64,000 bases of DNA from Pricia antarctica (GTDB lineage: Bacteria; Bacteroidota; Bacteroidia; Flavobacteriales; Flavobacteriaceae), in contig NZ_FNAO01000008.1 in assembly GCF_900101815.1 (NCBI RefSeq), forward strand, positions 23,025 to 87,024, read 5' to 3'. Below the pieces are notes generated by a model. It was given only the letters and a program-made list of their open reading frames with translations, ran no database searches and was not told where the DNA came from. Positions 35,453-43,858 of the stretch are shown here, piece by piece. Within the stretch, counting starts at the first letter, position 1. Every line of letters starts with the position of its first letter. The position numbers were made by a program, and so were the translations under genes.

Positions 35453-36739
35453 CTACTTTTCCTCGAAAAGAGCGATGATCTGTTCCCTATCGAAATCGTT
35501 CTCGATATTTTTTTCAATATCGCTGCGCAACGCCCCTAGTTCTTTACCCACCACTGTACGGTTATCGTTCGAAATTCCGGGGGCGCGGCACATAAACTGC
35601 AGGGCCTTTATCAGTTCGTACATTACGGCACTATCCTGTTTGGAATAGAGCCGTATGGGCTGCACAAGTATTCGCATCAGCTCTTCGGTCGGTATATTTT
35701 TACGGATCAAAACCATTTGCCCCTTATCGAAAGATGTCGAGACCATATGCGGGAAACTTAAGAATGTAGCGAGCAGGCTTCCCAATTTGGTAACGGCACC
35801 AATGGCGGTACCGGGATCGTTTATGCCGGGAGACATGGCCTTCACGGCAATTTCCATCAACTTGATCATGCCTCCTATGCCCTTGTCGTCTTCATGCCTA
35901 TCCGAAGAAATATCCATACAGAACAAAAGGTTTTGATGGGCCTCTTCCGAAATATCGTTTTTAACCCTCAGGGCGACATCCCCTTTCCACATGTGCTGGT
36001 TCAGATAGGGAACGATTTCGATCTGGTTGTCATCCTCCTTTGTCGACCTTGACATGAGCATGCGATCAAAGCCCCTAAAATATCCTGTTTTGTCGGCAAC
36101 AATCGTTTTCCATCCGTCCGTATCGATATATTGCAATGCAATTTTTGTAGGATCGTTCTCTTTCAACTCATCCTCCAGATATGTACTGCAGCTTTGATAG
36201 ATCTCGTCAATAATATTGTGTATCTGAATGGCGCTCGAGATGCTGTTGATGAAATAAATGAACAACACGATACAGAGTACCGACATTAAAGCCGCTAACA
36301 TAGCCGAAAGACCTACGGCACTGGAGTCGCTGCCATAGGCGCCCAGCGAGAGCAAAATTAGCGTACAGTACAGCAATGTACCCACATAAATGCCCAAGAT
36401 AATCTGGTGCTTTTTGTTAGAAATCAGACTGGGCAACAGCCTGGGCGAAAAGTCGCTCGAAGCTTGGCCCAATACCACCATCACCATTGAAAAACTAAAT
36501 ACCGTTAACGAAATGATGCCCCCAATAAACGTAGATAGCATGGCCCGCACGGTGTCATAGTCCTGTATAAATAGATAGGATGTGTCTTTCTTCAACTGAG
36601 CTACAAGCTCTGAACTATCGACCTTTAAAGAGATGACAGCGGCAACACCGTATATCAGGCTGATCAGCACCGGATAGAAGGCAATGCTATGTAAAACGTT
36701 GTGATAGGTACGCTTAAAAAATTTGATGATGGCTTTCAT
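35453..36739 (-). CDS. DUF2254 predicted membrane protein
   Basis: The ATG at 36739 gives 428 residues; an in-frame TTG nine bases upstream is the alternative. Four hydrophobic helices lie in the first 160 residues (IAFYPVLISLIYGVAAVISL, IGGIISLTVFSFSMVMVVLG and others), followed by a soluble half containing GIGGMIKLMEIAVKAMSPGI followed by NDPGTA. The SPGINDPGTA block is the hallmark of DUF2254 proteins. Their biochemical role is not established. It lies beside the stress-like genes to the right. Confidence 0.85.
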   Translation of the reverse strand: MKAIIKFFKRTYHNVLHSIAFYPVLISLIYGVAAVISLKVDSSELVAQLKKDTSYLFIQDYDTVRAMLSTFIGGIISLTVFSFSMVMVVLGQASSDFSPRLLPSLISNKKHQIILGIYVGTLLYCTLILLSLGAYGSDSSAVGLSAMLAALMSVLCIVLFIYFINSISSAIQIHNIIDEIYQSCSTYLEDELKENDPTKIALQYIDTDGWKTIVADKTGYFRGFDRMLMSRSTKEDDNQIEIVPYLNQHMWKGDVALRVKNDISEEAHQNLLFCMDISSDRHEDDKGIGGMIKLMEIAVKAMSPGINDPGTAIGAVTKLGSLLATFLSFPHMVSTSFDKGQMVLIRKNIPTEELMRILVQPIRLYSKQDSAVMYELIKALQFMCRAPGISNDNRTVVGKELGALRSDIEKNIENDFDREQIIALFEEK

Positions 36740-36924
36740 AGGAGGCAATATAAATTTGGGTAAAATAATTTTACAGTCAAACTAAATAGCGATACAGCAA
36801 CATACTAGGTATCGGTAAAGTTATTTTTGTAGTGTAAAAATACACTATGTCAGTTTATTCGTATATAAAAAATTAAGTGGTGCAATAGTTGCCGCGCTTT
36901 TACAATAGTTTGGTTGGTTGTTAG

Positions 36925-36960
36925 AAAATGGCTTTGATGCACTTGTATCGAGGCCATTTT
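36925..36960 (-). terminator. Possible terminator hairpin
   Basis: AAAATGGC (36925-36932) pairs with GCCATTTT (36953-36960). It lies just downstream of the DUF2945 pseudogene on the minus strand. The T-rich end of the stem gives some terminator character in both directions. Confidence 0.4.
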
Positions 36961-36971
36961 TATTTACCATC

Positions 36972-37187
36972 CTACGTATCGGCTCGTTTCACCTCAATTT
37001 CACATTTCAGTATATGTTCTCCGTCATCTTGTTTGATAAATAGCGCCCGATTCCTCACCGTTCCATTTCGGGTTACGGTGGCTCCCCTGATGTTTTTTGT
37101 CGTTTTCGTGGTATAGGTTTCCATAACCTCGCCGTCTGTGGTTCCTTTGCCCCATTCCCATTATACGCGCGTTCCTTTTCGTATCAT
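36972..37187 (-). pseudogene. DUF2945 (Tudor-like) gene with an in-frame stop
   Basis: Read from the ATG at 37187, the frame gives MIRKGTRV, then a TAA stop at 37163-37161, then WEWGKGTTDGEVMETYTTKT, TKNIRGATVTRNGTVRNRAL and FIKQDDGEHILKCEIEVKR up to a TAG at 36974-36972. This is a full-length match in layout to DUF2945 proteins, which usually start with a KGTKVKWNWGxG-like sequence. The stop sits exactly where the family has Lys (AAA), so one A-to-T change would explain it. The rest of the 72-codon frame is intact. A shortened product from the internal ATG is possible. A sequencing error would look the same. Confidence 0.8.
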
Positions 37188-37427
37188 TCGGTTACTTTTA
37201 CGTGATTGTTTTTGATATTGGGAAATTTCCCATGAATCACAATACGTTCCGTACTGTATTGCATCGAATAATAACGCATTCGAACGCCATGGCGACAAAG
37301 TCAATTTTAAAGGGTTTAGCATCCATCATAGCCGATAGATTACGGTACATTTATTTTGAATTTTTGAAAGGATGCTTTTGGAACACATCCCTTAGACAAA
37401 CTGTTCCACTAATAAAAATTTTAAAAT

Positions 37428-37877
37428 ATGAGTACTTATACCGAACAAGTTGGAGAGAAGTTGAATAATCTATTGGAAAACACGTATGACGCCGAAAGAG
37501 GTTTTAAAAAAGCAGCAGAGAACGTTGATTCCGGACAATTAAAACGTTACTTCAAAGGCAAAGCACAAGAACGTTATGATTTTGGACACGCCCTAAAATC
37601 AGAAATCAAACAATTTGGGCAAAAAGTGGACAAAGGCGATAGTTTAACAGGAAAAGCGCATCGCTCCTGGATGGATCTTAAAAGTCTTTTTTCTTCGGAT
37701 AACGAGGAAGCGATGCTGGAAGAGGCCATCAAAGGTGAAAAAAAGGCGATTGATGCCTATGATGAGGTGTTGACGGAAGCGAGTTTACCGAGCAGTACCC
37801 AAGCTTTGCTGCAACAACAGCGGAATAAAATCGACACCGGCCTTATGAATATTAAAAGTTTAGAAGATATTGCGTAA
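37428..37877 (+). CDS. DUF2383/PA2169-type four-helix-bundle protein
   Basis: The 149-residue protein is all helical. It begins EQVGEKLNNLLENTYDAERG and includes LKRYFKGKAQERYDFGHALK and LEEAIKGEKKAIDAYDEVL, the pattern of the PA2169-family ferritin-like bundle (DUF2383). Such proteins are commonly found among general-stress genes; biochemical activity is unclear. It is soluble. A strong terminator follows directly, so it is a single-gene transcript on the plus strand. Confidence 0.85.
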   Translation: MSTYTEQVGEKLNNLLENTYDAERGFKKAAENVDSGQLKRYFKGKAQERYDFGHALKSEIKQFGQKVDKGDSLTGKAHRSWMDLKSLFSSDNEEAMLEEAIKGEKKAIDAYDEVLTEASLPSSTQALLQQQRNKIDTGLMNIKSLEDIA

Positions 37878-37895
37878 CGGTTTTTATTTTGTAAC

Positions 37896-37927
37896 TAAAA
37901 AAGGATGTATTTTACATCCTTTTTTTT
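37896..37927 (+). terminator. Rho-independent terminator after the DUF2383 gene
   Basis: AAAAAAGGATGTA pairs with TACATCCTTTTTTT around a short TTT loop, followed by a T-run. Confidence 0.85.
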
Positions 37928-38215
37928 GTGTCGAACTGTATTGGTATTGGAACGAAATCCCACCCTTTAGTAATAAGAGAGGGCTCAATCACCGCGCCGC
38001 TGAAATGGAAACATCTTGCCCAAACATCGCTTTATCCTAGCTATATTTCATTTACAAATCGTAACGATAAGACCTACAAAACATGGCTTGTGGATGCATC
38101 AATTTTAAAATGGATAGGGTCAAATGCAATAACTTGCATTGTACACCTTTACACTTAAAGAAATTAGAACGCTTTAATGGTGTTTTAAGTAAATATTAAC
38201 CTAAACCATAATATT

Positions 38216-38377
38216 ATGTTACGTTGGACAGTAATTTTTGTAATTTTAGCCATAGTAGCCGGCATTTTCGGATTTGGCGGTATCTCGGAAGGTGCGGCAG
38301 GCATAGCCAAGATTCTCTTTTTTATCTTCTTGGTATTGTTTGTAATCACTCTGTTTACAGGAAGAAAAAAGATTTAA
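38216..38377 (+). CDS. DUF1328 small membrane protein
   Basis: This 53-residue protein reads MLRWTVIFVILAIVAGIFGF, then GGISEGAAGIAKILFFIFLV and LFVITLFTGRKKI. Two hydrophobic helices around a GFGG...AAGIAK turn are the hallmark of the DUF1328 (YtjA) family. It is an inner-membrane peptide of unknown function that is often found among stress-induced genes. It lies 44 bases before the small lipoprotein gene and probably shares its transcript. Confidence 0.85.
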   Translation: MLRWTVIFVILAIVAGIFGFGGISEGAAGIAKILFFIFLVLFVITLFTGRKKI

Positions 38378-38420
38378 AATATAATTAAAAATAAAGTTTA
38401 ACCTTTTTAATCACACTAGT

Positions 38421-38609
38421 ATGAAAAAGTCAGTATATCTAATTTTAATGCTTTTTGCCGTATCATTTTCCGCAAGCACCTTGAATAGTTGCAGGGAAAA
38501 GACTACAAGCGAAAAAGTAGAGGATTCGTTGGATAAAGCGGGCGACGATATCGAAGACGCAGCAGATGATGTTGGGGATGAAATCGAAGATGCCGTTGAT
38601 GACAATTAA
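38421..38609 (+). CDS. Small acidic lipoprotein
   Basis: The 62-residue protein has a signal peptide and a Cys in LNSCRE near residue 24, which is a plausible lipobox. The mature part is a short, extremely acidic heptad-like helix (KVEDSLDKAGDDIEDAADDV). Small lipoproteins of this type are common in Bacteroidota and have no assigned role. A terminator follows at 38636. Confidence 0.75.
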   Translation: MKKSVYLILMLFAVSFSASTLNSCREKTTSEKVEDSLDKAGDDIEDAADDVGDEIEDAVDDN

Positions 38610-38635
38610 GCAGTCGTCGCTTTAGTACCTATTTT

Positions 38636-38670
38636 AAAAGGACGTTTTCTTCGGAAATCGTCCTTTTTTT
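38636..38670 (+). terminator. Rho-independent terminator after the small lipoprotein
   Basis: AAAAGGACG (38636-38644) pairs with CGTCCTTTT (38659-38667), with further pairing inside the loop (TTTC/GGAAA) and a T-run. Confidence 0.85.
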
Positions 38671-38763
38671 ATTAAAGATATGAAGATTTCCCTTTGAAAA
38701 ATTAATTGGAAAAAGCCCTATATTTATCGACCAGAACACCCTTTCAACCTCTTTGACCGGCGT

Positions 38764-39333
38764 ATGGGCTATTTTCGTATCCAATATAATCCTATAGAAA
38801 TATGCCGAACGGTAATTACCGAACGGCTGACTGTGCTTGGGATTTCGTTTAGCATGAACGCCCAAGGCGCACTGAGGGTTCACGGCAAACTTACCGATGA
38901 AAACAGGTTGCAGATTGATGAGGCCTTAAAACCCTATGGGATTTCCCTGATCGAAAAGGAATCCGAGAATATGGTAGAAGGTATTAAATACGCCATAGAG
39001 GAGTTGTTGGATTCCCCCGCAGTGCGAACGGAAAAAGTATCGGCTTATCTATCGGAAAAGTTGGGCTATTCGTATTCTTCCCTAGCCAACCGTTTTTCTG
39101 AGGAAACCTACACTTCCATCGAGAATTTTGTTATCTTGCGCAGGATAGAACACGCTAAAAATTTAATGCTGCTTGGTGGAATTAGCTTGACCGAAATCGC
39201 CCACAAACTAGATTACAGTAGTGTGGCCCATTTATCAAGACAGTTTAAAAAAACAACGGGGCTCACACCCACCACTTTTTTGCGTATTATCGAAAAAAGA
39301 AAGACACCTGACAGCCCAAACCATACAGAGTAA
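38764..39333 (+). CDS. AraC-family regulator with degenerate HMA-like N-terminus
   Basis: The 189-residue protein ends with a typical AraC double helix-turn-helix: VSAYLSEKLGYSYSSLANRF and then ISLTEIAHKLDYSSVAHLSR, followed by QFKKTTGLTPTTFLR. The first 75 residues follow the ferredoxin-like plan of the heavy-metal-associated domain found on a group of flavobacterial AraC regulators, but the usual Cys-x-x-Cys pair is absent (IQYNPIEICRTVI), so it probably does not bind metal. It overlaps nothing and precedes the receiver gene by only 6 bases, which suggests co-transcription with the receiver and the histidine kinase. Confidence 0.8.
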   Translation: MGYFRIQYNPIEICRTVITERLTVLGISFSMNAQGALRVHGKLTDENRLQIDEALKPYGISLIEKESENMVEGIKYAIEELLDSPAVRTEKVSAYLSEKLGYSYSSLANRFSEETYTSIENFVILRRIEHAKNLMLLGGISLTEIAHKLDYSSVAHLSRQFKKTTGLTPTTFLRIIEKRKTPDSPNHTE

Positions 39334-39339
39334 CTTATA

Positions 39340-39786
39340 ATGAGTACATCCCCAATGAAAATTGTTCTTGTTGACGATGATGAAGACGATAGAATGTTCT
39401 TTGCCGACGCGTTACAAGAAATTGAAATATCGACCGAACTTGCAGAATTCCATAATGGTCAAGAGTTGCTGGATTATCTGTCGGAGCCAGATGTAGAACA
39501 TCCACAATTGATTTTTTTGGATTTGAACATGCCCGTCATGGACGGTTTTCAATGCCTTCGGCAAATACGCAAAAACCCCGAACTTAAAGACTTGGTGGTG
39601 GCCATTTATTCCACCTCGTCGTCTGAAAGGGATATCGAAGAAACTTTTGTGAATGGTGCCAATATCTACATCAACAAACCCAACAGGTTCGAAGAGCTAA
39701 AAAAAACCATCGGTCAGGTGGTCAAGCGCAATTGGCAATATCGCGAAAATGCGATGGACAAAGCCAATTTTCTTTTCCGTATTTAA
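39340..39786 (+). CDS. Single-domain response regulator
   Basis: The 148-residue protein is one receiver domain: acidic pocket VDDDEDD (residues 11-17), phospho-acceptor Asp 61 in FLDLNMPVMDG, Thr/Ser in YSTSSSE and Lys in INKPNRFEE. It has no output domain, so it passes phosphate on or acts through protein contacts. It lies 10 bases before the multi-PAS histidine kinase, its probable partner. Confidence 0.92.
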   Translation: MSTSPMKIVLVDDDEDDRMFFADALQEIEISTELAEFHNGQELLDYLSEPDVEHPQLIFLDLNMPVMDGFQCLRQIRKNPELKDLVVAIYSTSSSERDIEETFVNGANIYINKPNRFEELKKTIGQVVKRNWQYRENAMDKANFLFRI

Positions 39787-39796
39787 TTCGTGAACC

Positions 39797-42406
39797 ATGA
39801 GGTTGTTCGATAACCTAGATAAAAAGAAAACGGGAGTTCTACCCTATGTACTGCTTTTGGTATTGGCCATCATCGTACTTTTCTTAATTTCGAACGCCTC
39901 TTTCCAACAGAATCGCGCCCTGCGCCAATCGACCGAAATGGTCACGCATACCCAAGAGATTATCAACGAAATCAACGTGCTGTTCGGGAACTACTCGGGT
40001 TCGCAGTCCGCTGGTATTAAATATTTGATATCTCGCGATAGTACTTACCTGTCATCCATTATTGGTTTTAACGACAAAAGCAAATTCTCTTTCAAACGGT
40101 TGAAGACTTTAACCGCCGACAATCCCGAGCAACAACGATCGTTAGATCGTGTAACCGATTTCGGGGATAGACTTTTTAAGGAACTGAAATCGCTAGATCC
40201 CGAAATCGCCGACAAAATTACAAAATCGGTTGCCCTTACCGACAAGGTACGGGCTATCGAGACCCATCTCGATAGTCTTGAAACCCTGCAGTCCCTAATG
40301 GTCGCCACCGAACGTGACCTTTTGGCAAAGCGCAGGACGGCCTACGAATCCGATATGAATTTTACCCCCATCAACATTCTGTATCTGGCACTCTTCGCCC
40401 TTGGAGTGCTGATGTTCGCATTCTCCAAAATCAATTCCGACCGGAAAAAAATGGGGGTTACCCGCGGCTTTCTTCAAAACATTCTCGACAATACCGATAA
40501 CATTGTCAATTACCTCGTTCCCTTACGTAATGATCAAGGAGAGATTACGGATTTTAAAATAACCTATGTCAATGGGCAGGCGAAAGAAATAACGGGGCGA
40601 CAGACAACAGATATGTTGGACAAAACCGTATCCGAAGTATATCCCTTTGCCCTAAGAAAAGGACTCATTCAACTATTGATCGAAGTGCTTCGAATAGGCA
40701 AGACCAAGACCCGTGAAATCAATTACCAAATCGACGGCAACGAGAAATGGTTTCTTTCGACCTTTGCCCCCATGGAAGATGGCATCACTGCAACTTCAAT
40801 TGATATCACGGCCAACAAAAGAGCCGAAACCGATTTGAAAGCATTTAACGATACACTTGAAACCCAAAATCTTGAACTCGAGCGTACCGGATTGTTTTTG
40901 CAGAATATGCTGGGATCCATCCAATATGTAATCAGTTCCTTTGAAGCCGTGCGCAACCGAGAAGGGAATATCGTTGATTTCAAGATTGCTTATACCAATG
41001 ATAAGATAGTGGAATTGACAGGTCGTAATGCGAAGGAAATTGAGGGCAAATTGATTTCCGAAGAATATCCGCATCTTTTCGAAAACGGAGAGTTTGAAAT
41101 ATTTCTCAAAGTGATCGCCACCGGAGAGTTTGTTGAATATGAAAAGGAATACAATTTGCAAGAGGGCCATTTTTATTTCTGTAATGAAGTTTTAAAGCTC
41201 GGCGACGGCATTACCATCGTATCGCAAAATATCAGCTTGCGTAAAACGGCCGAAAAAGAGCTTGAAGAAGCTACTGAGCGTCTGGCCGTTCAGAACACCA
41301 TACTCAACGATGCCGAGACGGTAGCCGGTCTAGGCAGCTATAGCTATAATCTTGATAGCGATGCCATGACCTGTAGCGACAACTGTTATCGCCTTTTGGG
41401 TATCGAACAGACAGAAAACACATTTTCATTAGCCTTGCTGACCTCAATCGTACATACTGACGATAGAGATCTCTTCAAGAGAAATATTGACCTTGCCTTA
41501 CAGGAGAAAAAAAATATTCGCAACGTCTACCGAATAAAAACCCTTGAGGGAGACCTAAAGGATGTGATGATGGAAGGGCACTTTTTTGAGAAAAACGGCG
41601 AATGTTTTATGGTGGGCATTCTGCTCGATATTACCAAAGAGGTTTCCAACGAACTCACCCTACAAAAACATAACCGGGAGCTCGAACGTACGAATGCGGA
41701 GCTAGAATCGTTCAATCGGGTCGTGAGTCACGATCTGCAGGAGCCCCTTCGGAAAATACAAATGTTCATCAGCCGGTTTTCAGATACCGACAAAGATAAT
41801 CTCTCTAAAAGAGGCCATAACTATCTAGAGAAAATAGAGGGATCTGCCAACCGGATGCAACTCTTGATCCGCAACCTTTTATCGTACGCACGGTTAGCCG
41901 ATGAAGTGGATTCAATTCATACTATCAATCTTAACCGGATTTTCGAGAAGGTACTTGACGATCTCAGCGAAAAGATTGAAGAGACCAACGCCAAAATTAG
42001 CATCCCAGAGCTGCCATCCATAAATGGTACCGAGTTTCAGTTAGAGCAATTGTTCAACAATCTGATATCTAACGCCCTGAAATACAAAAAGCATGATGAA
42101 GCCCCCGATATAACAGTCACATCTGAAATTTTGCCGTCCCATAAAATCGACGAAAGCCTAAATTTGTCCCCATCAAAATATATTTTATTGACCGTTTCGG
42201 ACAAAGGTGTTGGCTTCGAGCCGGACCAAAGTGAAAATATATTCAGGCTCTTTCAACGCCTACACAAAAAAAACGCGTACGAAGGTACCGGGCTAGGACT
42301 GGCCATCTGTAAAAAAATAGTGGAGAGCCATGAAGGCCGTATTATAGCCCAAAGCGAACCAGGAAAAGGAACGCAAATACTGGTTTATTTTCCGTACACG
42401 AAATGA
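39797..42406 (+). CDS. CHASE3/multi-PAS sensor histidine kinase
   Basis: The 869-residue protein has a membrane helix at about 14-32 (VLLLVLAIIVLFLISNAS), a CHASE3-like periplasmic part, a second helix near 193-212, three PAS-type domains, a HisKA domain with the phospho-accepting His in VVSHDLQEPLRK (about 645), and an HATPase with NLISNALKYKK, SDKGVGFEP and GTGLGLAICKK. It is a complete kinase of the phytochrome-like HisKA type that often works with single-domain receivers such as the one immediately upstream. The signal sensed is unknown. Confidence 0.9.
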   Translation: MRLFDNLDKKKTGVLPYVLLLVLAIIVLFLISNASFQQNRALRQSTEMVTHTQEIINEINVLFGNYSGSQSAGIKYLISRDSTYLSSIIGFNDKSKFSFKRLKTLTADNPEQQRSLDRVTDFGDRLFKELKSLDPEIADKITKSVALTDKVRAIETHLDSLETLQSLMVATERDLLAKRRTAYESDMNFTPINILYLALFALGVLMFAFSKINSDRKKMGVTRGFLQNILDNTDNIVNYLVPLRNDQGEITDFKITYVNGQAKEITGRQTTDMLDKTVSEVYPFALRKGLIQLLIEVLRIGKTKTREINYQIDGNEKWFLSTFAPMEDGITATSIDITANKRAETDLKAFNDTLETQNLELERTGLFLQNMLGSIQYVISSFEAVRNREGNIVDFKIAYTNDKIVELTGRNAKEIEGKLISEEYPHLFENGEFEIFLKVIATGEFVEYEKEYNLQEGHFYFCNEVLKLGDGITIVSQNISLRKTAEKELEEATERLAVQNTILNDAETVAGLGSYSYNLDSDAMTCSDNCYRLLGIEQTENTFSLALLTSIVHTDDRDLFKRNIDLALQEKKNIRNVYRIKTLEGDLKDVMMEGHFFEKNGECFMVGILLDITKEVSNELTLQKHNRELERTNAELESFNRVVSHDLQEPLRKIQMFISRFSDTDKDNLSKRGHNYLEKIEGSANRMQLLIRNLLSYARLADEVDSIHTINLNRIFEKVLDDLSEKIEETNAKISIPELPSINGTEFQLEQLFNNLISNALKYKKHDEAPDITVTSEILPSHKIDESLNLSPSKYILLTVSDKGVGFEPDQSENIFRLFQRLHKKNAYEGTGLGLAICKKIVESHEGRIIAQSEPGKGTQILVYFPYTK

Positions 42407-42772
42407 TAAATCCCGGACTCCGTACCCCATGATTTTCGAAGCATAAAATTACTCGCCCGATGGACAACCCTCACGTCATTGTATGGATTTTCCATTAACA
42501 TACATTTACCACCGTAAAGGCAGTTCCTCTTGTTAATCTTGTACGTATTCGGTATCTTATACCGGTTTTGAAAAATTATATAACGTATTTCAGAGATTGT
42601 ATAACGGTAATACTTCCCTTAAACCCGACTTTTGCAGCAGCATACCCCTTTATGGGCTTGGCAATATCAGATGGGGCGTCAAAATCAGATGCCCTAACGG
42701 TCGACATAAAAAGAAAGTGCTACGATAAGTGCACCAGAAAACGACATCTAAACCTTAAAAAGAAATACGAAA
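42407..42772. other. Intergenic region before the second AraC gene
   Basis: No convincing gene, repeat or terminator is visible. The TTG-initiated frame at 42568-42798 overlaps the start of the AraC gene and has no protein-like features. The gap probably contains the promoter and a long leader for the AraC gene. Confidence 0.35.
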
Positions 42773-43789
42773 ATGAAAACCTTACGACTGACCTGTAATT
42801 CCATTGATAAGAACATTAACACGACCAACGTCTTTCTAGGCGGATCCGTTTCCAGTTACGATAGCGAAAGAGTATTGGAATTTGATAACGAATTAGGTAC
42901 CGGCACCATAACCGGCATTCATCTCGAAGGCGGACTTTCGTTCATGCAGTACAACGTTTTGTTCAACGAAGCTTTCAAGATAGTAACCGACCCGAGCCCC
43001 TCGAAACCGATATATTTTATGTACTGCCTCGAAGGAACTATCCAACAGAGTTTCGGAGGTTCGACGAGTTTAACTATGCTCGACGAATTTCAGACCGCAA
43101 TTTTGGGCGGTGCCGGCGATGCCAATGAAATTGTTTTTCCTGGCCAACAGCAAGTCAAACTCTGTGTCATAAGGGTTATCGACGATACGGCCATCCAAGA
43201 TACGGAAACTCTTAGGCAGCAGATGTACTCCTTATTTTCAAAAGGCCAAGAAGAGCCGTTGAACTACTTCGGCACCTATAACCTGAGAATTGGGGAGCAA
43301 CTGGCCCAAATCGGAAAAATCAACCAAAAGGGGATCGTCAAAAAATTATTGGTCGAAGGCATATTGAACCTGACCCTTGCCATGGAAATACAGCATCTTC
43401 AATCTGATATCGAAGATGAGCAAAATCCCACTGGATCGCTGACCAAATACGAATTGAACAGTATCAAGACCATTTCCCGTGATATCGAAAAGCATCCCGA
43501 AGTACAATATTCTATAAAATCGATTTGCGTAGACTGCGGTATCTCGGCCAGTAAGCTACAAGAAGGTTTCAAATTGTTGCACGGCACAACGGTCTCCGAT
43601 TTTATCCGCAATGAGCGATTGAACACGGCAGAACGATTGATCTCGACAACGGATATGAATATCTCTGAAATCGTCTATACCGTGGGCTTATCCAGCAGAA
43701 GTTATTTCTCGAAAATATTTAAGCGACGCTACAAAGTGAGCCCCAAAATGTACCAAGACAACAAAAAGGCCGAGCCGCAAGTGGCGTAA
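42773..43789 (+). CDS. AraC-family transcriptional regulator
   Basis: The 338-residue protein has an N-terminal beta-rich region (about 1-150) followed by a linker and a C-terminal AraC domain: YSIKSICVDCGISASKLQEG, then LNTAERLISTTDMNISEIVY, and GLSSRSYFSKIFKRRYKVSP. The domain should bind DNA as in other AraC regulators. The ligand is unknown. It is separated from the kinase by 366 bases and ends at a strong bidirectional terminator. Confidence 0.9.
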   Translation: MKTLRLTCNSIDKNINTTNVFLGGSVSSYDSERVLEFDNELGTGTITGIHLEGGLSFMQYNVLFNEAFKIVTDPSPSKPIYFMYCLEGTIQQSFGGSTSLTMLDEFQTAILGGAGDANEIVFPGQQQVKLCVIRVIDDTAIQDTETLRQQMYSLFSKGQEEPLNYFGTYNLRIGEQLAQIGKINQKGIVKKLLVEGILNLTLAMEIQHLQSDIEDEQNPTGSLTKYELNSIKTISRDIEKHPEVQYSIKSICVDCGISASKLQEGFKLLHGTTVSDFIRNERLNTAERLISTTDMNISEIVYTVGLSSRSYFSKIFKRRYKVSPKMYQDNKKAEPQVA

Positions 43790-43815
43790 TCCTTGAGCCT
43801 AGCTATTTTAACTGA

Positions 43816-43845
43816 AAAAGCCGATACTCTTGTGTATCGGCTTTT
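43816..43845. terminator. Bidirectional terminator
   Basis: A perfect 12-base-pair stem, AAAAGCCGATAC (43816-43827) with GTATCGGCTTTT (43834-43845), lies between the convergent AraC and AsmA-like genes. The A/T ends make it work in both directions. Confidence 0.9.
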
Positions 43846-43858
43846 AATATTGGCAGTA

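Noticed and set aside
37928..38158. 76-codon frame after the DUF2383 terminator
   Set aside because: No hydrophobic pattern, motif or start signal; codon use does not look coding.
42568..42798. TTG-started frame before the second AraC gene
   Set aside because: It runs into the AraC start, begins at TTG and has no protein-like pattern.
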